Source: Desulfuromonas soudanensis (GTDB lineage Bacteria; Desulfobacterota; Desulfuromonadia; Desulfuromonadales; WTL). From it: DNA of 64,000 nucleotides. Both the position numbers and the translations under genes were made by a program. Every line of letters starts with the position of its first letter. Positions within the stretch are counted from its first letter, which is position 1. Location: contig NZ_CP010802.1 of the NCBI RefSeq assembly GCF_001278055.1, positions 1-64,000 of the forward strand, written 5' to 3'. Below are positions 31,423 to 40,266 of the stretch, piece after piece. The notes below the pieces were generated by a model, which worked only from the letters and a program-made list of their open reading frames with translations, did no database searches and had not been told where the DNA came from.

Positions 31423-31914
31423 ATGAAAAGCAAAATCATACTGAATCTTCTCGTCCTCCTCCTTCTCTGCACCGGGACGGCCCTGGCCATCGAGGTCGGA
31501 AGCACCCCTCCCGATTTCAAGTTGCCGACCGTTGACGGCCTGGAGGTCAGCCTCTCCGACTACCAGGGGCGGATCATCCTCCTCAAGCTGGCGACGACCT
31601 GGTGCCCGACCTGCAAGCAGCAGACGCAGGAAATCGCTTACGCCAAGAGGGTTCTTGCCGAGAACGACGTGGCGGTGATCGAGGTCTTTCTCCAGGACTC
31701 CGAAGAGATGGTCCGCGAGACCCTCAGCGGCGAAAAATTCCCCATGACCTTTGTCGCCCTTCTCGACGACGGAACGGCGCGGCGTGCCTACGCCGTGTAC
31801 ATGATTCCGCGATTGTTGATCATCGACCGCGACTTTAAGGTGCGACGCGACGGCAGCTTGATGACCGCCCGGGACCTGATTCGTGAAGTGCAGGCGATCG
31901 CCGGCAAGGAATAA
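31423..31914 (+). CDS. Periplasmic TlpA-like thiol-disulfide oxidoreductase
   Basis: The N-terminal signal peptide (LNLLVLLLLCTGTALA) is followed by a thioredoxin-like AhpC/TSA-TlpA domain with the redox motif WCPTC (cysteines 61 and 64) and the cis-proline segment YMIPRLLIID. Such proteins reduce or shuffle disulfides in the periplasm, often for cytochrome maturation or stress. It has 163 residues. ATG 31423 follows CGGAG. It precedes a cysteine-containing lipoprotein and the first porin cluster. Confidence 0.88.
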   Translation: MKSKIILNLLVLLLLCTGTALAIEVGSTPPDFKLPTVDGLEVSLSDYQGRIILLKLATTWCPTCKQQTQEIAYAKRVLAENDVAVIEVFLQDSEEMVRETLSGEKFPMTFVALLDDGTARRAYAVYMIPRLLIIDRDFKVRRDGSLMTARDLIREVQAIAGKE

Positions 31915-32032
31915 GTCTCCCGGCCGCTGAAAGAGCAGGGGTATTTTAACCGGATCGGCTTGACTTCTGAGGATAAGAATTTAGAATTCCCATTGTTTGT
32001 CCCCGGGTTTCGCAGGGTCCGGCACCGTGGCC

Positions 32033-32188
32033 GAATTTCAACAGTGTGGCTGAAATTCACAGTTAAAGGACCGGGTCGAGGGTCGCGGAATTACAGCATA
32101 AGTAGAGAAATCCCCGTTTTATCGTGGTTTTTATAGGCACTTCTAATTCTGGCACCATTTTTGTAGAATAGAAAAAACTGTTTTATTT
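32033..32188 (+). promoter_or_regulatory. Candidate sigma-54 promoter with upstream activator dyad, before the CxxC lipoprotein/porin genes
   Basis: GAATTTCA (32033-32040) and TGAAATTC (32051-32058) form a perfect 8-bp dyad with a 10-bp spacer, placed as an enhancer-binding-protein site about 90-115 bp upstream of TGGCACCATTTTTGT at 32150-32164. That element has the sigma-54 GG-N10-GY layout (-12 GT instead of GC). An AAAACTGTTTT palindrome follows at 32174-32184. A related segment occurs upstream of the second porin. Confidence 0.5.
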
Positions 32189-32251
32189 CTTGTGGCAACT
32201 TGATCTTTTGCAAAGAAGCAAAACGATCATCAACCGAAGGGAGGTGAAAGG

Positions 32252-32401
32252 ATGAAAAAGCTGGTATCTTTTGTGTTGGTAACCATGCTCGCCGTGTCTC
32301 TGTCTGCCTGTGTCCCCGCTGGCAAGAAGGAAGGCTCCGCCCGCGTCAAGTGTCCCGCCTGTGGTTATGAGTTTGATGTGCCCGCCTCCGGAGGAGAGTA
32401 A
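32252..32401 (+). CDS. Small lipoprotein with a CPxCG zinc-knuckle-like motif (49 aa)
   Basis: A signal peptide ends in the lipobox LSAC, so the mature lipoprotein is only about 30 residues: CVPAGKKEGSARVKCPACGYEFDV then a short tail. The single CPACG knuckle resembles half a zinc ribbon and could bind metal or form a disulfide, perhaps as a dimer. A strong RBS (AAGGGAGGTGAAAGG region) precedes ATG 32252. It lies 95 bp before the first porin start and is probably co-transcribed. Confidence 0.8.
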   Translation: MKKLVSFVLVTMLAVSLSACVPAGKKEGSARVKCPACGYEFDVPASGGE

Positions 32402-32496
32402 CAACTAATTCTCCCCGATCTTTCGTGGTGAATTCCGATCTGGAACGCAGAAAATCGAAAAGGTATGACATCGAAATTCCAATTCAGGAGGCAATA

Positions 32497-33861
32497 GTGA
32501 GAAAAAAGAATATTTTCCTGGCGGTCTTGGCCGTTCTGGCCATGGCGGCCCCCGCCCTGGCCGTCGACGTGGCCTTTCACGGCGATCTCAACAACCGCTT
32601 CAACCTCTACACCAACCAGTCTCAACTCTATCGGGCGGCCGGAACGCTCGAAGGCAAGAATTTTGCGGATAACGGTACCCCGGTGGAGAAGGACGCCAAC
32701 AGCGCTGTCTGGGGCGACATCAAGTATCGCCTGTGGACTGAAGCCTCCAGCAACGACGGAGCCGTCAAGGGCGTTTACGCCATCGAACTCGGTGCTATCC
32801 GCTTCGGCCAGAACTACACCAAGGGCGGCGGCGGGACCTACTCGGGTGACGGCGTGAATATCGAGACCCGCTGGGCCTATACCGATATCCAGCTCCCCTT
32901 CGTTCAGAGCAAGGCCCGGGTCCTGATCGGCCTGCAGCCGTTGGCTCTCAACAGCTTCGTCTGGAACGAGACGGTCATGGGTGTGCAGTTCAAAGGGGAC
33001 GCCGGTCCTGTCGGCTATACCCTGGGCTGGGTTCGCGGCAAGGAAAACTATCCCACCGCCGCCTCGCAGAATGCCTTCCAGGATGCGGACGCCTTGCTGG
33101 CCCGCGCCGATCTCAAGCCGGCTGAAGGGACCAAACTTGGCCTCTTCGCCCTCTGGCAGCATCAGGACGCCTTCGACGGCACAGGTGCTATTTCCAACGA
33201 AATCAAGGGCTTCGGTAACAATCAGTACAGCATCTACACCCTGGGGGTTGATGGTGGCTTCACCACCCCGACCGGTCCCGGCAATTTCTTCGTCAACTGG
33301 GATGCTATCTATCAGGGCGGCACCATCGACCAGCCCGGCAACCTCGACGTCAGCGCTTACCTGGTCCACGCCGATGTCGGCGCAAATCTCGGCGCGCTCC
33401 GCCTCACCCTCACCGGTTGGTACGCTTCCGGCGACGATAATGCTACCGATGGCGACATCAACAATTTCATGTCGACCGACGTCGACCGTTTCGACAGCGT
33501 GGTCCTTTTCGAGGGCGGATACACGGATGATAACTACGCCACTGAGGCGCCTTACCTCGGCACCTACGGCATGATTTTTAACAAAGCGGCCGTCGACTTC
33601 AAGGCGACCGAAAAGACCGCTATGGGTGCGGCCGTCCTCTATCTGATGACCGCCGAGGACGTGACCCTTGCCTCCGGTGCCAAGGGTAACGTCATCGGAA
33701 CGGAGTTCGACGCCTATATCAGCCACAAGCTCTATCCTAATGTCGAAGTAGCCATCAATGCCGGCTACCTGCTCTCCGATGAGGTGGTGGATGCCGTCGC
33801 CGTTGGCGGCGATGCGGACAACATCTTCCGCAGCACCGCGCGGGTCCGTTACAGCTTCTAA
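32497..33861 (+). CDS. Outer-membrane porin, cluster 1
   Basis: The GTG at 32497 follows AGGAGG and begins a clear signal peptide (RKKNIFLAVLAVLAMAAPALA). The 454-residue product has alternating amphipathic strands, aromatic-rich turns and a C-terminal phenylalanine (RVRYSF), the usual outer-membrane insertion signal. The longer frame from 32425 adds an implausible charged N-terminus. It resembles porins of Desulfuromonadales. No cytochrome neighbour is present, so a porin-cytochrome conduit is not indicated. Its substrate is unknown. Confidence 0.88.
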   Translation: MRKKNIFLAVLAVLAMAAPALAVDVAFHGDLNNRFNLYTNQSQLYRAAGTLEGKNFADNGTPVEKDANSAVWGDIKYRLWTEASSNDGAVKGVYAIELGAIRFGQNYTKGGGGTYSGDGVNIETRWAYTDIQLPFVQSKARVLIGLQPLALNSFVWNETVMGVQFKGDAGPVGYTLGWVRGKENYPTAASQNAFQDADALLARADLKPAEGTKLGLFALWQHQDAFDGTGAISNEIKGFGNNQYSIYTLGVDGGFTTPTGPGNFFVNWDAIYQGGTIDQPGNLDVSAYLVHADVGANLGALRLTLTGWYASGDDNATDGDINNFMSTDVDRFDSVVLFEGGYTDDNYATEAPYLGTYGMIFNKAAVDFKATEKTAMGAAVLYLMTAEDVTLASGAKGNVIGTEFDAYISHKLYPNVEVAINAGYLLSDEVVDAVAVGGDADNIFRSTARVRYSF

Positions 33862-33893
33862 CATTGCCGCTTTTCAGCAGTTATGGTACCTTG

Positions 33894-33924
33894 CCGGCCG
33901 GGCCTTGCGCCCGGCCGGTTTTTT
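33894..33924 (+). terminator. Rho-independent terminator after porin 1
   Basis: A perfect 10-bp stem, CCGGCCGGGC with GCCCGGCCGG, a 5-nt loop and six T. It should reduce but need not abolish transcription into the next gene. Confidence 0.88.
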
Positions 33925-33985
33925 CTCGCCCGGGGTTTCACAAGGCAGTAACCCCTTCTTTCCCTGTCTAACAGGAGGTAGTCCC

Positions 33986-35704
33986 TTGAACCTGCGACGC
34001 ATCCTTGTCCTCGCGACTCTCTTTTACCTCAGTTCGGTCGTCTTGGCCGGAGCGGCGCTCCTCGACGAGGTCGTCCGGGATTTCAAGCCTCTCTCAGGGT
34101 ACCTCGTCATGGCGACGGGCGACGAGTTCCTCATCGACCAGGATGCCGGCAAGGGGGTGGCGGTCGGCGATCTTTTTGTCGTCGTCCAGGAGGGGGGAAA
34201 GATCGTTCATCCGGTGACCAAAAAAGTCTTGGGAACCCTCGACCAGGTGAAGGGTGTTCTGCAGGTGACCCGGGTCAAGGCCGGGTACTCTTATGCTCGG
34301 CCGCTCGGCCGGACCGAGGATCTCAAACCGGGCGATGTCATCCGTCGTTACGAAAACATCCCGGCCCTCTTCTGGGACTACACGGATCAGGGGAGCGAAC
34401 TCTTCACGAAACTCAAGACGGCTCTCCCCAGGCTGGACTGGCAGGATTATGCCGCCGCCCAGGTCGATCGTCCGCAGATCCCCGGTGCGCTGGCAAAGGG
34501 TGGGCCGACCCTCCTCTTCGTTCTCGACGGGAGTGGGCTGCAGGTCCACAATGCCGAGTTTCAGGTTATTCACGCTTACCCGAACCCGGTTCTATCTGTA
34601 GCAACAACGGTTACTCCGGCCGCCGGCCCGCTCAAGTGGGACGGGGCTCCTGTCGGAGGAACCAGGGGGGCGGCCGGCTATCAGGCGGTCTATCCCGGCT
34701 TCGAGACCCTCGGTTCGCTTCCGGATGGAACGGTCATGGCGGCGTTTGCCAGGTTGGGTGACCGGATGCTGCTGGCTACTACCGACGGCGGAGACTTTCA
34801 GGCGTTTACCGTGGCGGAGACGCTGACGCCCCTGGCCCGGGGGGGCACCGCGCGTTCCGGCAAACTTTTGGCCCTGCACTGGTGGCAGCCGGTGACCGGC
34901 GGCCCCCTCTATCTGGCGGTGACCTCTTCCGTAGAGGAAAACCAGGCGGTGACCACCGCCATGCCGCATACCGTCTCCGGGTCGATTTTTCAGCTGGAGG
35001 GTGATCGGTTCACGCCGGTTCGTGAAGGTCTCCCTTACATTCTCGGAAGTTTCGATCAAGACGGAGACGGCATCTGCGAAATGCTCCTGGGTCAGAACTT
35101 TGACCGCGACACTTTTTTTGGTCGCCAAATCAAAGAGTTGTATCTCGTGGACGGCAAGGTGGAGACGCGCCGTCCGTCCCTTGAGCTTCCCCGAGTATTT
35201 CCGGTGCAGGGAAGCCTCCTGGCCGACCTGACCGGTGACGGTCGCCCGGAAGCAATTTTTGTGCGCCGTCGGGTCCTCTCCGTTTATAATGGGCAGCAAC
35301 GTCTCTACGAGTCGCCGCAGCAGATGGGCGGCAGTTCTTCCGCGATGACATTCAGTCGCAATCCCGGCGCTGCAGATCAGCTTTTTACCACCGAACCATT
35401 GGAAATTCCGCCGGTGGCGGCCGATCTGGACGGCGACGGCAAGCTTGAACTTGTGGCGATTGCCGCCGAGGGATCCTTCCTGCGTGCCCCCGGCCTCGGC
35501 CCGAATATAAACAAGGCTTGGCTGGTCGTGCTGCGCTACGACAACGGCTCCTTTGTCCGCGGCCGACTCGGCGATGAGCTGGACCGCCCCGTTCAGGGAC
35601 TGGCCGTTGACGGTAAACGGGTCCTGCTTGTCAGCGCCAAGTCTGGATCGATCCTCACCGGCACGGGCAACAGCTTTTTACTCGCTCTGCCGATAGGACT
35701 ATGA
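33986..35704 (+). CDS. Exported FG-GAP/VCBS-like repeat protein, cluster 1
   Basis: TTG 33986 follows AGGAGG with 7-nt spacing and starts a signal peptide (RRILVLATLFYLSSVVLAGA). Residues about 30-115 (KGVAVGDLFVVVQEGGKIV) resemble the C-terminal domain of FlgT-type proteins. The rest looks like a beta-propeller with calcium-loop motifs DQDGDGICE, DLTGDGRPE and DLDGDGKLE, typical of FG-GAP repeats. It has 572 residues and is probably periplasmic or surface-associated. It lies between the porin and the rhodanese protein. A protein of similar design, possibly a distant paralogue, is encoded at 38745-40157. Confidence 0.8.
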   Translation: MNLRRILVLATLFYLSSVVLAGAALLDEVVRDFKPLSGYLVMATGDEFLIDQDAGKGVAVGDLFVVVQEGGKIVHPVTKKVLGTLDQVKGVLQVTRVKAGYSYARPLGRTEDLKPGDVIRRYENIPALFWDYTDQGSELFTKLKTALPRLDWQDYAAAQVDRPQIPGALAKGGPTLLFVLDGSGLQVHNAEFQVIHAYPNPVLSVATTVTPAAGPLKWDGAPVGGTRGAAGYQAVYPGFETLGSLPDGTVMAAFARLGDRMLLATTDGGDFQAFTVAETLTPLARGGTARSGKLLALHWWQPVTGGPLYLAVTSSVEENQAVTTAMPHTVSGSIFQLEGDRFTPVREGLPYILGSFDQDGDGICEMLLGQNFDRDTFFGRQIKELYLVDGKVETRRPSLELPRVFPVQGSLLADLTGDGRPEAIFVRRRVLSVYNGQQRLYESPQQMGGSSSAMTFSRNPGAADQLFTTEPLEIPPVAADLDGDGKLELVAIAAEGSFLRAPGLGPNINKAWLVVLRYDNGSFVRGRLGDELDRPVQGLAVDGKRVLLVSAKSGSILTGTGNSFLLALPIGL

Positions 35705-35826
35705 TCCTGTTCTGGAGGGAGTAATTTGCCCTCCCGTCACTTACCACGACACGTCCCTGGTCGCCTAGCAACCTTTGAATTTGATTGGCCGAAAGGACCG
35801 GACCCTAACCTGAACAGGAGGTTTGC

Positions 35827-36921
35827 TTGATTCCCAGACAGAATTTACGGTGTGCCCTTTTATTGATCGGAGTCTTCGGGCTTCTGGCAGCCCCCGTCCT
35901 GGCTGCCCCCGCCAAGGTGAAGATTGTTCCCCTCGCCGAGGTGGAGGCAATGATCTCCCGGAATCCCCAGGACGGCAACTACCTGCTCTTCGATTCCCGT
36001 CCGGAAGTCTATTACAGCCAAGGGCACCTTCCCTGGGCCCAGTCCCTCCCCTGGCAGGAGATGAAGGAGCGGATCGATGAACTTCCGGCGGAGAAGGGGA
36101 CGAAGCTGGTCTTCTTCTGCGGCGGCCTCAAATGCGACCTTTCCACCAGGGCCGCCCATCTCGCCGTCAGTCTTGGGTATACCAACATCTCCGTCTTCGC
36201 CGAAGGAGAGCCGGGTTGGACCAGGGGCGGAAAAACCCTTTGGGTTTCGGCCAGTTACCTCAAGATGATTCTCAATGACCGCGACCGCATCGCCCTGATC
36301 GTCGATGCTCGGCCGACCGCCAAGTACAACGAGGGGACGATTCCCGGGTCGCTCAATCTCCCCTTTCGGGAGTGGGACAAGCTCAAGGGGCTCCTCCCCG
36401 GCGACAAGGCCACCGAGCTGATCTTCTTCTGCGGCGGTCTCGAGAGCGACTTTTCCCGAAAGGCGGCGACCAAAGCACGGGAGATGGGGTACACGGACGT
36501 GCGGGTCTTCGCCGAAGGTTGGCCGGCGTGGGAAAAAAGTTCGACCCGCGCATTTGCCCTCGTCAATTCCAGGGACGGCGGCAAGTCCTCACCGGCGGAG
36601 GAGAAGGTGTCCACGGGGGAAATCAGGAAAGATGAACTGCTCAGGCTGATGGCTGAACAGCCCGAAGGATTTCTCCTTATCGATGTCCGCTCCGAAGCGG
36701 ACTTCAAAAAAGCCCACCTTCCCGGGGCGATCAACATCCTCGACGATAAGATCGGCGAAAACACAGACAAAATCAGAGGCAAGAACGTTGTCTTTTACTG
36801 CAAAGCCGGCAGCCGCTGCGCCTCGGCCTACTACGCCGCCGAAGAGGCAGGCGTCAAGACGACCCGCTTTCTCAACCGGAATGTCGATTTTGCTGCCGAC
36901 GGCAGCTACACCATCCGGTAG
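35827..36921 (+). CDS. Exported protein with three rhodanese domains
   Basis: TTG 35827 follows CAGGAGG and a signal peptide ends near LLAAPVLA. Three rhodanese-like domains follow (about 30-125, 130-235, 260-360). Their active-site cysteines sit in FFCGGLKC, FFCGGLES and FYCKAGSRC, so all three loops keep the cysteine. Rhodaneses carry sulfane sulfur or bind oxyanions. A rhodanese-like lipoprotein next to a porin is known in Geobacter (ExtH/ExtI, implicated in selenite/tellurite handling), which makes a related envelope role plausible but unproven. Confidence 0.88.
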   Translation: MIPRQNLRCALLLIGVFGLLAAPVLAAPAKVKIVPLAEVEAMISRNPQDGNYLLFDSRPEVYYSQGHLPWAQSLPWQEMKERIDELPAEKGTKLVFFCGGLKCDLSTRAAHLAVSLGYTNISVFAEGEPGWTRGGKTLWVSASYLKMILNDRDRIALIVDARPTAKYNEGTIPGSLNLPFREWDKLKGLLPGDKATELIFFCGGLESDFSRKAATKAREMGYTDVRVFAEGWPAWEKSSTRAFALVNSRDGGKSSPAEEKVSTGEIRKDELLRLMAEQPEGFLLIDVRSEADFKKAHLPGAINILDDKIGENTDKIRGKNVVFYCKAGSRCASAYYAAEEAGVKTTRFLNRNVDFAADGSYTIR

Positions 36922-36947
36922 TTCTGTACCGTCATCCCTGCTGTCAG

Positions 36948-36977
36948 CCCCGGCCCTTTTTGGGTCGGGGCATTTTT
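36948..36977 (+). terminator. Rho-independent terminator after the rhodanese gene
   Basis: CCCCGGCCC and GGGTCGGGG pair around a T5 loop, followed by CATTTTT. The core CGGCCCTTTTTGGGTCGGGG recurs exactly near 40731-40744. Confidence 0.85.
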
Positions 36978-37035
36978 CGTTGATGGAAGGGAAGGGAGTC
37001 ATTTCAAAGGTTACTCTCCGTTGGCCCTTGTTTGA

Positions 37036-37092
37036 AATAGATAGAACTACGTTTTATTAACTCTTGACTGACTATCAAGCCTCTGTTATTTT
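37036..37092 (+). promoter_or_regulatory. Promoter region of porin 2
   Basis: TTGACT 37064-37069, 17-bp spacer, TATTTT 37087-37092. Upstream, 37036-37058 (AATAGATAGAACT then ACGTTTTATT) resembles 32167-32187 before porin 1 (AATAGAAAAAACTGTTTTAT), suggesting a shared control element. Confidence 0.55.
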
Positions 37093-37186
37093 CACACAGG
37101 TTTACTGCGGCCCTTGCCAGAGAAGAGGGTGGGCGGTTCAGTCAGAGAAACGTGTTTTTTCATGTCTAAATTGAAAAGGAGGCTTC

Positions 37187-38590
37187 ATGAAGAGGAAAGG
37201 ATGGATTTTTGGCTTGGCTGCGTTGGGGATCCTTGGTTTTGCAACACAGGCGCTGGCGGCTGTGGAGTTCTTCGGCACCGCCAAGGTCAAACCGACGTTC
37301 TACAGTAACTTTGATTTTAACGATGATCTTCAGGATAAACCGACCCTCAACGAGGGGGGATGGACCTCCGGCGAGCATATGCGCGCCGAGTTGCGGCTCG
37401 GCTGGAAAGCCTCCGGGGAGAAGTGGCGGGTGAAGATGATCGCCGAGGTCGACGCGATCATGAACAAGAACAACGCCGATCGTTCCTATTACACTGGGAC
37501 TCCTCAACAGCAAACCAACGCCGGAGGTGAATTCGGCATCGAGCGGGCCGAAATCGGCTACACTTTCTGCAAGTACCTCGACATTTCTACCGGTTGGGAT
37601 ATCCGTGCCCTCGATATCAAATCCGGCGGTCTCCTTTATGGCGACGACCACCCCTTTCTGGCTCTGGGCGGCGCCCTGACCGACAGCACCAAGTATCAGC
37701 TCCTCTATTTGCCGATTCAGAATGACGAGATCCTTGGCGCCGCCGATGCGACCGTCACCAATGACTGGCGGGTTTACACCCTCAAGGTCGACCAGACCAT
37801 CGATACCGGCATCGGCAAGCTGACGATCAGCCCGCTGGCCGCCTTCAGCGACAATCGCGCCAAGTTGGCGACGGTGACCTATTACGGTCTGGAAATTCTC
37901 GGCCATCTCGGTCCGATCGCGCCCTCCTTTGAAATCATCAAGGCGCAGGGGGATTTCGACAACGGCAAGGACATCGACTCCCTGGCGCTGTTTGCCGGAG
38001 TTGAAGTGCCGGTCACCAAGGCCTTCAATCCCTATGTCGCCGCGCGCTATACCCAGGGGGATGACAACTCGGCCGACAATGACGTCGAGGGTTTCGTCGG
38101 CATCACCGATATCGGCCGCTTTACCCCGCTGATGGGGATGGACGGCAACATTCTCGGCGAACATCTCGCCTCCGGGGCCAGCCCCTACGGGGCCTCTCTC
38201 TATGCCTATGCACCGGAGCGGGCAGGGGGCGGCGACGCCTATGGGGGCATCGGTAACGGCGGTTCGGGGAACAACCCCGGCCAGAAGCTGATTGCCGTCG
38301 GCACCAAGGGTGATCTCGGCGCTCTCCTCCCCAATCTCTCCTACAAGACCCAGGCGTTTTTCATCTGGTATGACGAGACCGGTAACCTGATCAACGTTAA
38401 AAATCCGGGGCAGAAAGTCGACGATTACGCCGGTACCACCTTCGATCTGCAGGCGATGTACGCTTTCGACAAGAACTTTGCCGTCGACTACATCTTTTCC
38501 ACCTTTGTCCCAGGGGATGGCCTCCAGGATCAGGTCGGTGCCGATGATAACGCCTATGTTCACATGCTGACCCTGGGCTGGACCTATTGA
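37187..38590 (+). CDS. Outer-membrane porin, cluster 2
   Basis: ATG 37187 follows AAAAGGAGG and starts a signal peptide (GWIFGLAALGILGFATQALA). The 467-residue product has porin-like amphipathic strands, Asp/Gly-rich loops including a GGIGNGGSGNN loop (about 345-365), and ends LTLGWTY with a terminal aromatic. It is different enough from porin 1 not to be a recent duplicate. Its substrate is unknown; the following exported protein is probably co-transcribed only weakly because of the terminator. Confidence 0.87.
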   Translation: MKRKGWIFGLAALGILGFATQALAAVEFFGTAKVKPTFYSNFDFNDDLQDKPTLNEGGWTSGEHMRAELRLGWKASGEKWRVKMIAEVDAIMNKNNADRSYYTGTPQQQTNAGGEFGIERAEIGYTFCKYLDISTGWDIRALDIKSGGLLYGDDHPFLALGGALTDSTKYQLLYLPIQNDEILGAADATVTNDWRVYTLKVDQTIDTGIGKLTISPLAAFSDNRAKLATVTYYGLEILGHLGPIAPSFEIIKAQGDFDNGKDIDSLALFAGVEVPVTKAFNPYVAARYTQGDDNSADNDVEGFVGITDIGRFTPLMGMDGNILGEHLASGASPYGASLYAYAPERAGGGDAYGGIGNGGSGNNPGQKLIAVGTKGDLGALLPNLSYKTQAFFIWYDETGNLINVKNPGQKVDDYAGTTFDLQAMYAFDKNFAVDYIFSTFVPGDGLQDQVGADDNAYVHMLTLGWTY

Positions 38591-38609
38591 CCGGTCTTTT
38601 CTTAACCTC

Positions 38610-38637
38610 AAAGGGTCCCTTCGGGGACCCTTTTTTT
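38610..38637 (+). terminator. Rho-independent terminator after porin 2
   Basis: AAAGGGTCCC pairs perfectly with GGGACCCTTT around a TTCG tetraloop, followed by a T run. Confidence 0.9.
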
Positions 38638-38744
38638 GCTTTTGCCGTGACAACCGGCTACTATCTGAAATCGGGGGCCAACCCCCGGTCGATCGACAGG
38701 GATTTTCTCCTGTCCCGTCGCTGACTTGACCAAGGGAGTTTGCC

Positions 38745-40157
38745 ATGCGCCGAGGTACTTTTGCCCTGTTGTTCTCCACCGGCTGTTTTCTGTTGCTGAT
38801 GACCGGACTCGCCATGGCCGCTGCGTCTGGGATCACAACGGCACTCGACGCCTGGCAGGGACCGAAAGAGGCGATCCTGGTCAAAAACGGAGGCAGCGCC
38901 CCCGGGCTTTCCGCCGAAATGCTCCCCTGGCTCGAGGTATTGCTTGCCAGGGGTTTCGCCGTACGGACCGATGCGGACGCGCTCACGGGTGCCGAAGGGG
39001 TGATTCTGGAAATCCAGACTTCGGGGGCAGGACCGCTGGCGGTCCTGCGCCGGGGGAATGACGGCGCCATACTGGCTCTGGAAAAGCTTTTCCGGGGTCA
39101 GGGCGGCCCAAAAACGGTCGGCGTTTTGGCAACGGCGCCGGTGGCGAATTCGCCCCCTCTGCAGGGTGTTATTCCGGCGTCCCCGCTGTTGCTGGACATG
39201 AAACCCCGGTCCCTCGTCGATTTGGGGAGTGAGGGGGACAAGATCCGGGTCGCCTTGCTGGCAAAAAACGGGGTGACGGTCCTGACCCTGTCAGGCGGCA
39301 AGATGGAAAAGAGTGACCTGGTTTCCGCCCCCGGATCGGGGTGGCGCCCGCTCTTTCTCAGCAGGATGAAGGTCAGGGGGACTCCCGAAGTCCTTTTGGC
39401 CGCAGTCTGGGCGGAAGATATCCACAGCATCTATGAAGGAACAAACAGCCGGATCTGGTCCCAGCCATTACTGTGGGACGGAGCCGTCCTGCAGACCTCC
39501 GGCGCGCCGACGGCCGGTTATGCCCGATTGGGGGGGGATCGAGCTGGTGCCATTCAGCAACGGGGAACATTCAGTCTTTATGACGGACCGGTTCTTCCTT
39601 TCCCCCCGTCCGCGCAAAGGGATCCTCTCTTCTGGGGACAGCGCGGCCTCTTTGCATTGACACCTCTCGATGCCGATCTTGGCCTCGCCTGGGTGGAGCC
39701 CGGAAGGCTGGCATTGGTCAACCTTCTGAGCGGAGATCTCGTGCCGGGGGGCGCTTTGCTGGAGGATTTCGGCCCCTTCGCCGGGGCCGAGGTGGCGGTT
39801 CGGATCGAAGAGCCCGGTTATCGCTCCGGCTTTGCTAAAGAGGACAGGGTTCTGGAAAAATACTGGTCACTCCCTCCCCGAACGGTCAAGGGCGTCGATA
39901 AGTCGGTTGTGACCATCCGGCGCGGTCGCCGCGAGGGGATGGCGTTCATCGGGCAAGCGCAAGGGGACGATGTGCTGGTGCGGGTCGAATATCTCGAGGC
40001 GGGTCTTCGGGCGGAACACAGTTTTGCGCCGATTCCCATGTTCATTCTCGATTTTGCCCCCATCGGAGACGACCAAACCGCGTTCCTGCTGTTGTTGAAT
40101 GAAAAGGCGGACGGTGGAGGACAGGCCTATCTCCAGCTGCAGTGGGAGGGTCCCTGA
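38745..40157 (+). CDS. Exported protein of unknown function, cluster 2
   Basis: A signal peptide (FALLFSTGCFLLLMTGLAMAAA) is followed by about 445 residues with beta-strand-like spacing. The middle (VALLAKNGVTVLTLSGGK and VLLAAVWAEDIHSIYEGTNS) resembles, in layout, the middle of the FG-GAP-like protein at 33986-35704. The calcium loops of that protein are absent. The N-terminal ~130 residues look like a separate small domain. It may be a diverged paralogue with the same place after a porin. RBS AAGGGAG precedes the ATG. Confidence 0.65.
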   Translation: MRRGTFALLFSTGCFLLLMTGLAMAAASGITTALDAWQGPKEAILVKNGGSAPGLSAEMLPWLEVLLARGFAVRTDADALTGAEGVILEIQTSGAGPLAVLRRGNDGAILALEKLFRGQGGPKTVGVLATAPVANSPPLQGVIPASPLLLDMKPRSLVDLGSEGDKIRVALLAKNGVTVLTLSGGKMEKSDLVSAPGSGWRPLFLSRMKVRGTPEVLLAAVWAEDIHSIYEGTNSRIWSQPLLWDGAVLQTSGAPTAGYARLGGDRAGAIQQRGTFSLYDGPVLPFPPSAQRDPLFWGQRGLFALTPLDADLGLAWVEPGRLALVNLLSGDLVPGGALLEDFGPFAGAEVAVRIEEPGYRSGFAKEDRVLEKYWSLPPRTVKGVDKSVVTIRRGRREGMAFIGQAQGDDVLVRVEYLEAGLRAEHSFAPIPMFILDFAPIGDDQTAFLLLLNEKADGGGQAYLQLQWEGP

Positions 40158-40266
40158 GGGTCGGCAGTTCCCCCAGATAAAAGAGGGGCCGAGCCCAGAC
40201 CGGGTCGTTGTTCAAAGGTCGAATGGTTACTCTGGGAAAATCTCCCCAGCCTCGGCACAGGAAAGG

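Noticed and set aside
31915-32251. A cyclic-dinucleotide (GEMM) riboswitch before the porin cluster
   Set aside because: I looked for the conserved GEMM core because such riboswitches control envelope genes in Geobacter, but no matching core is present.
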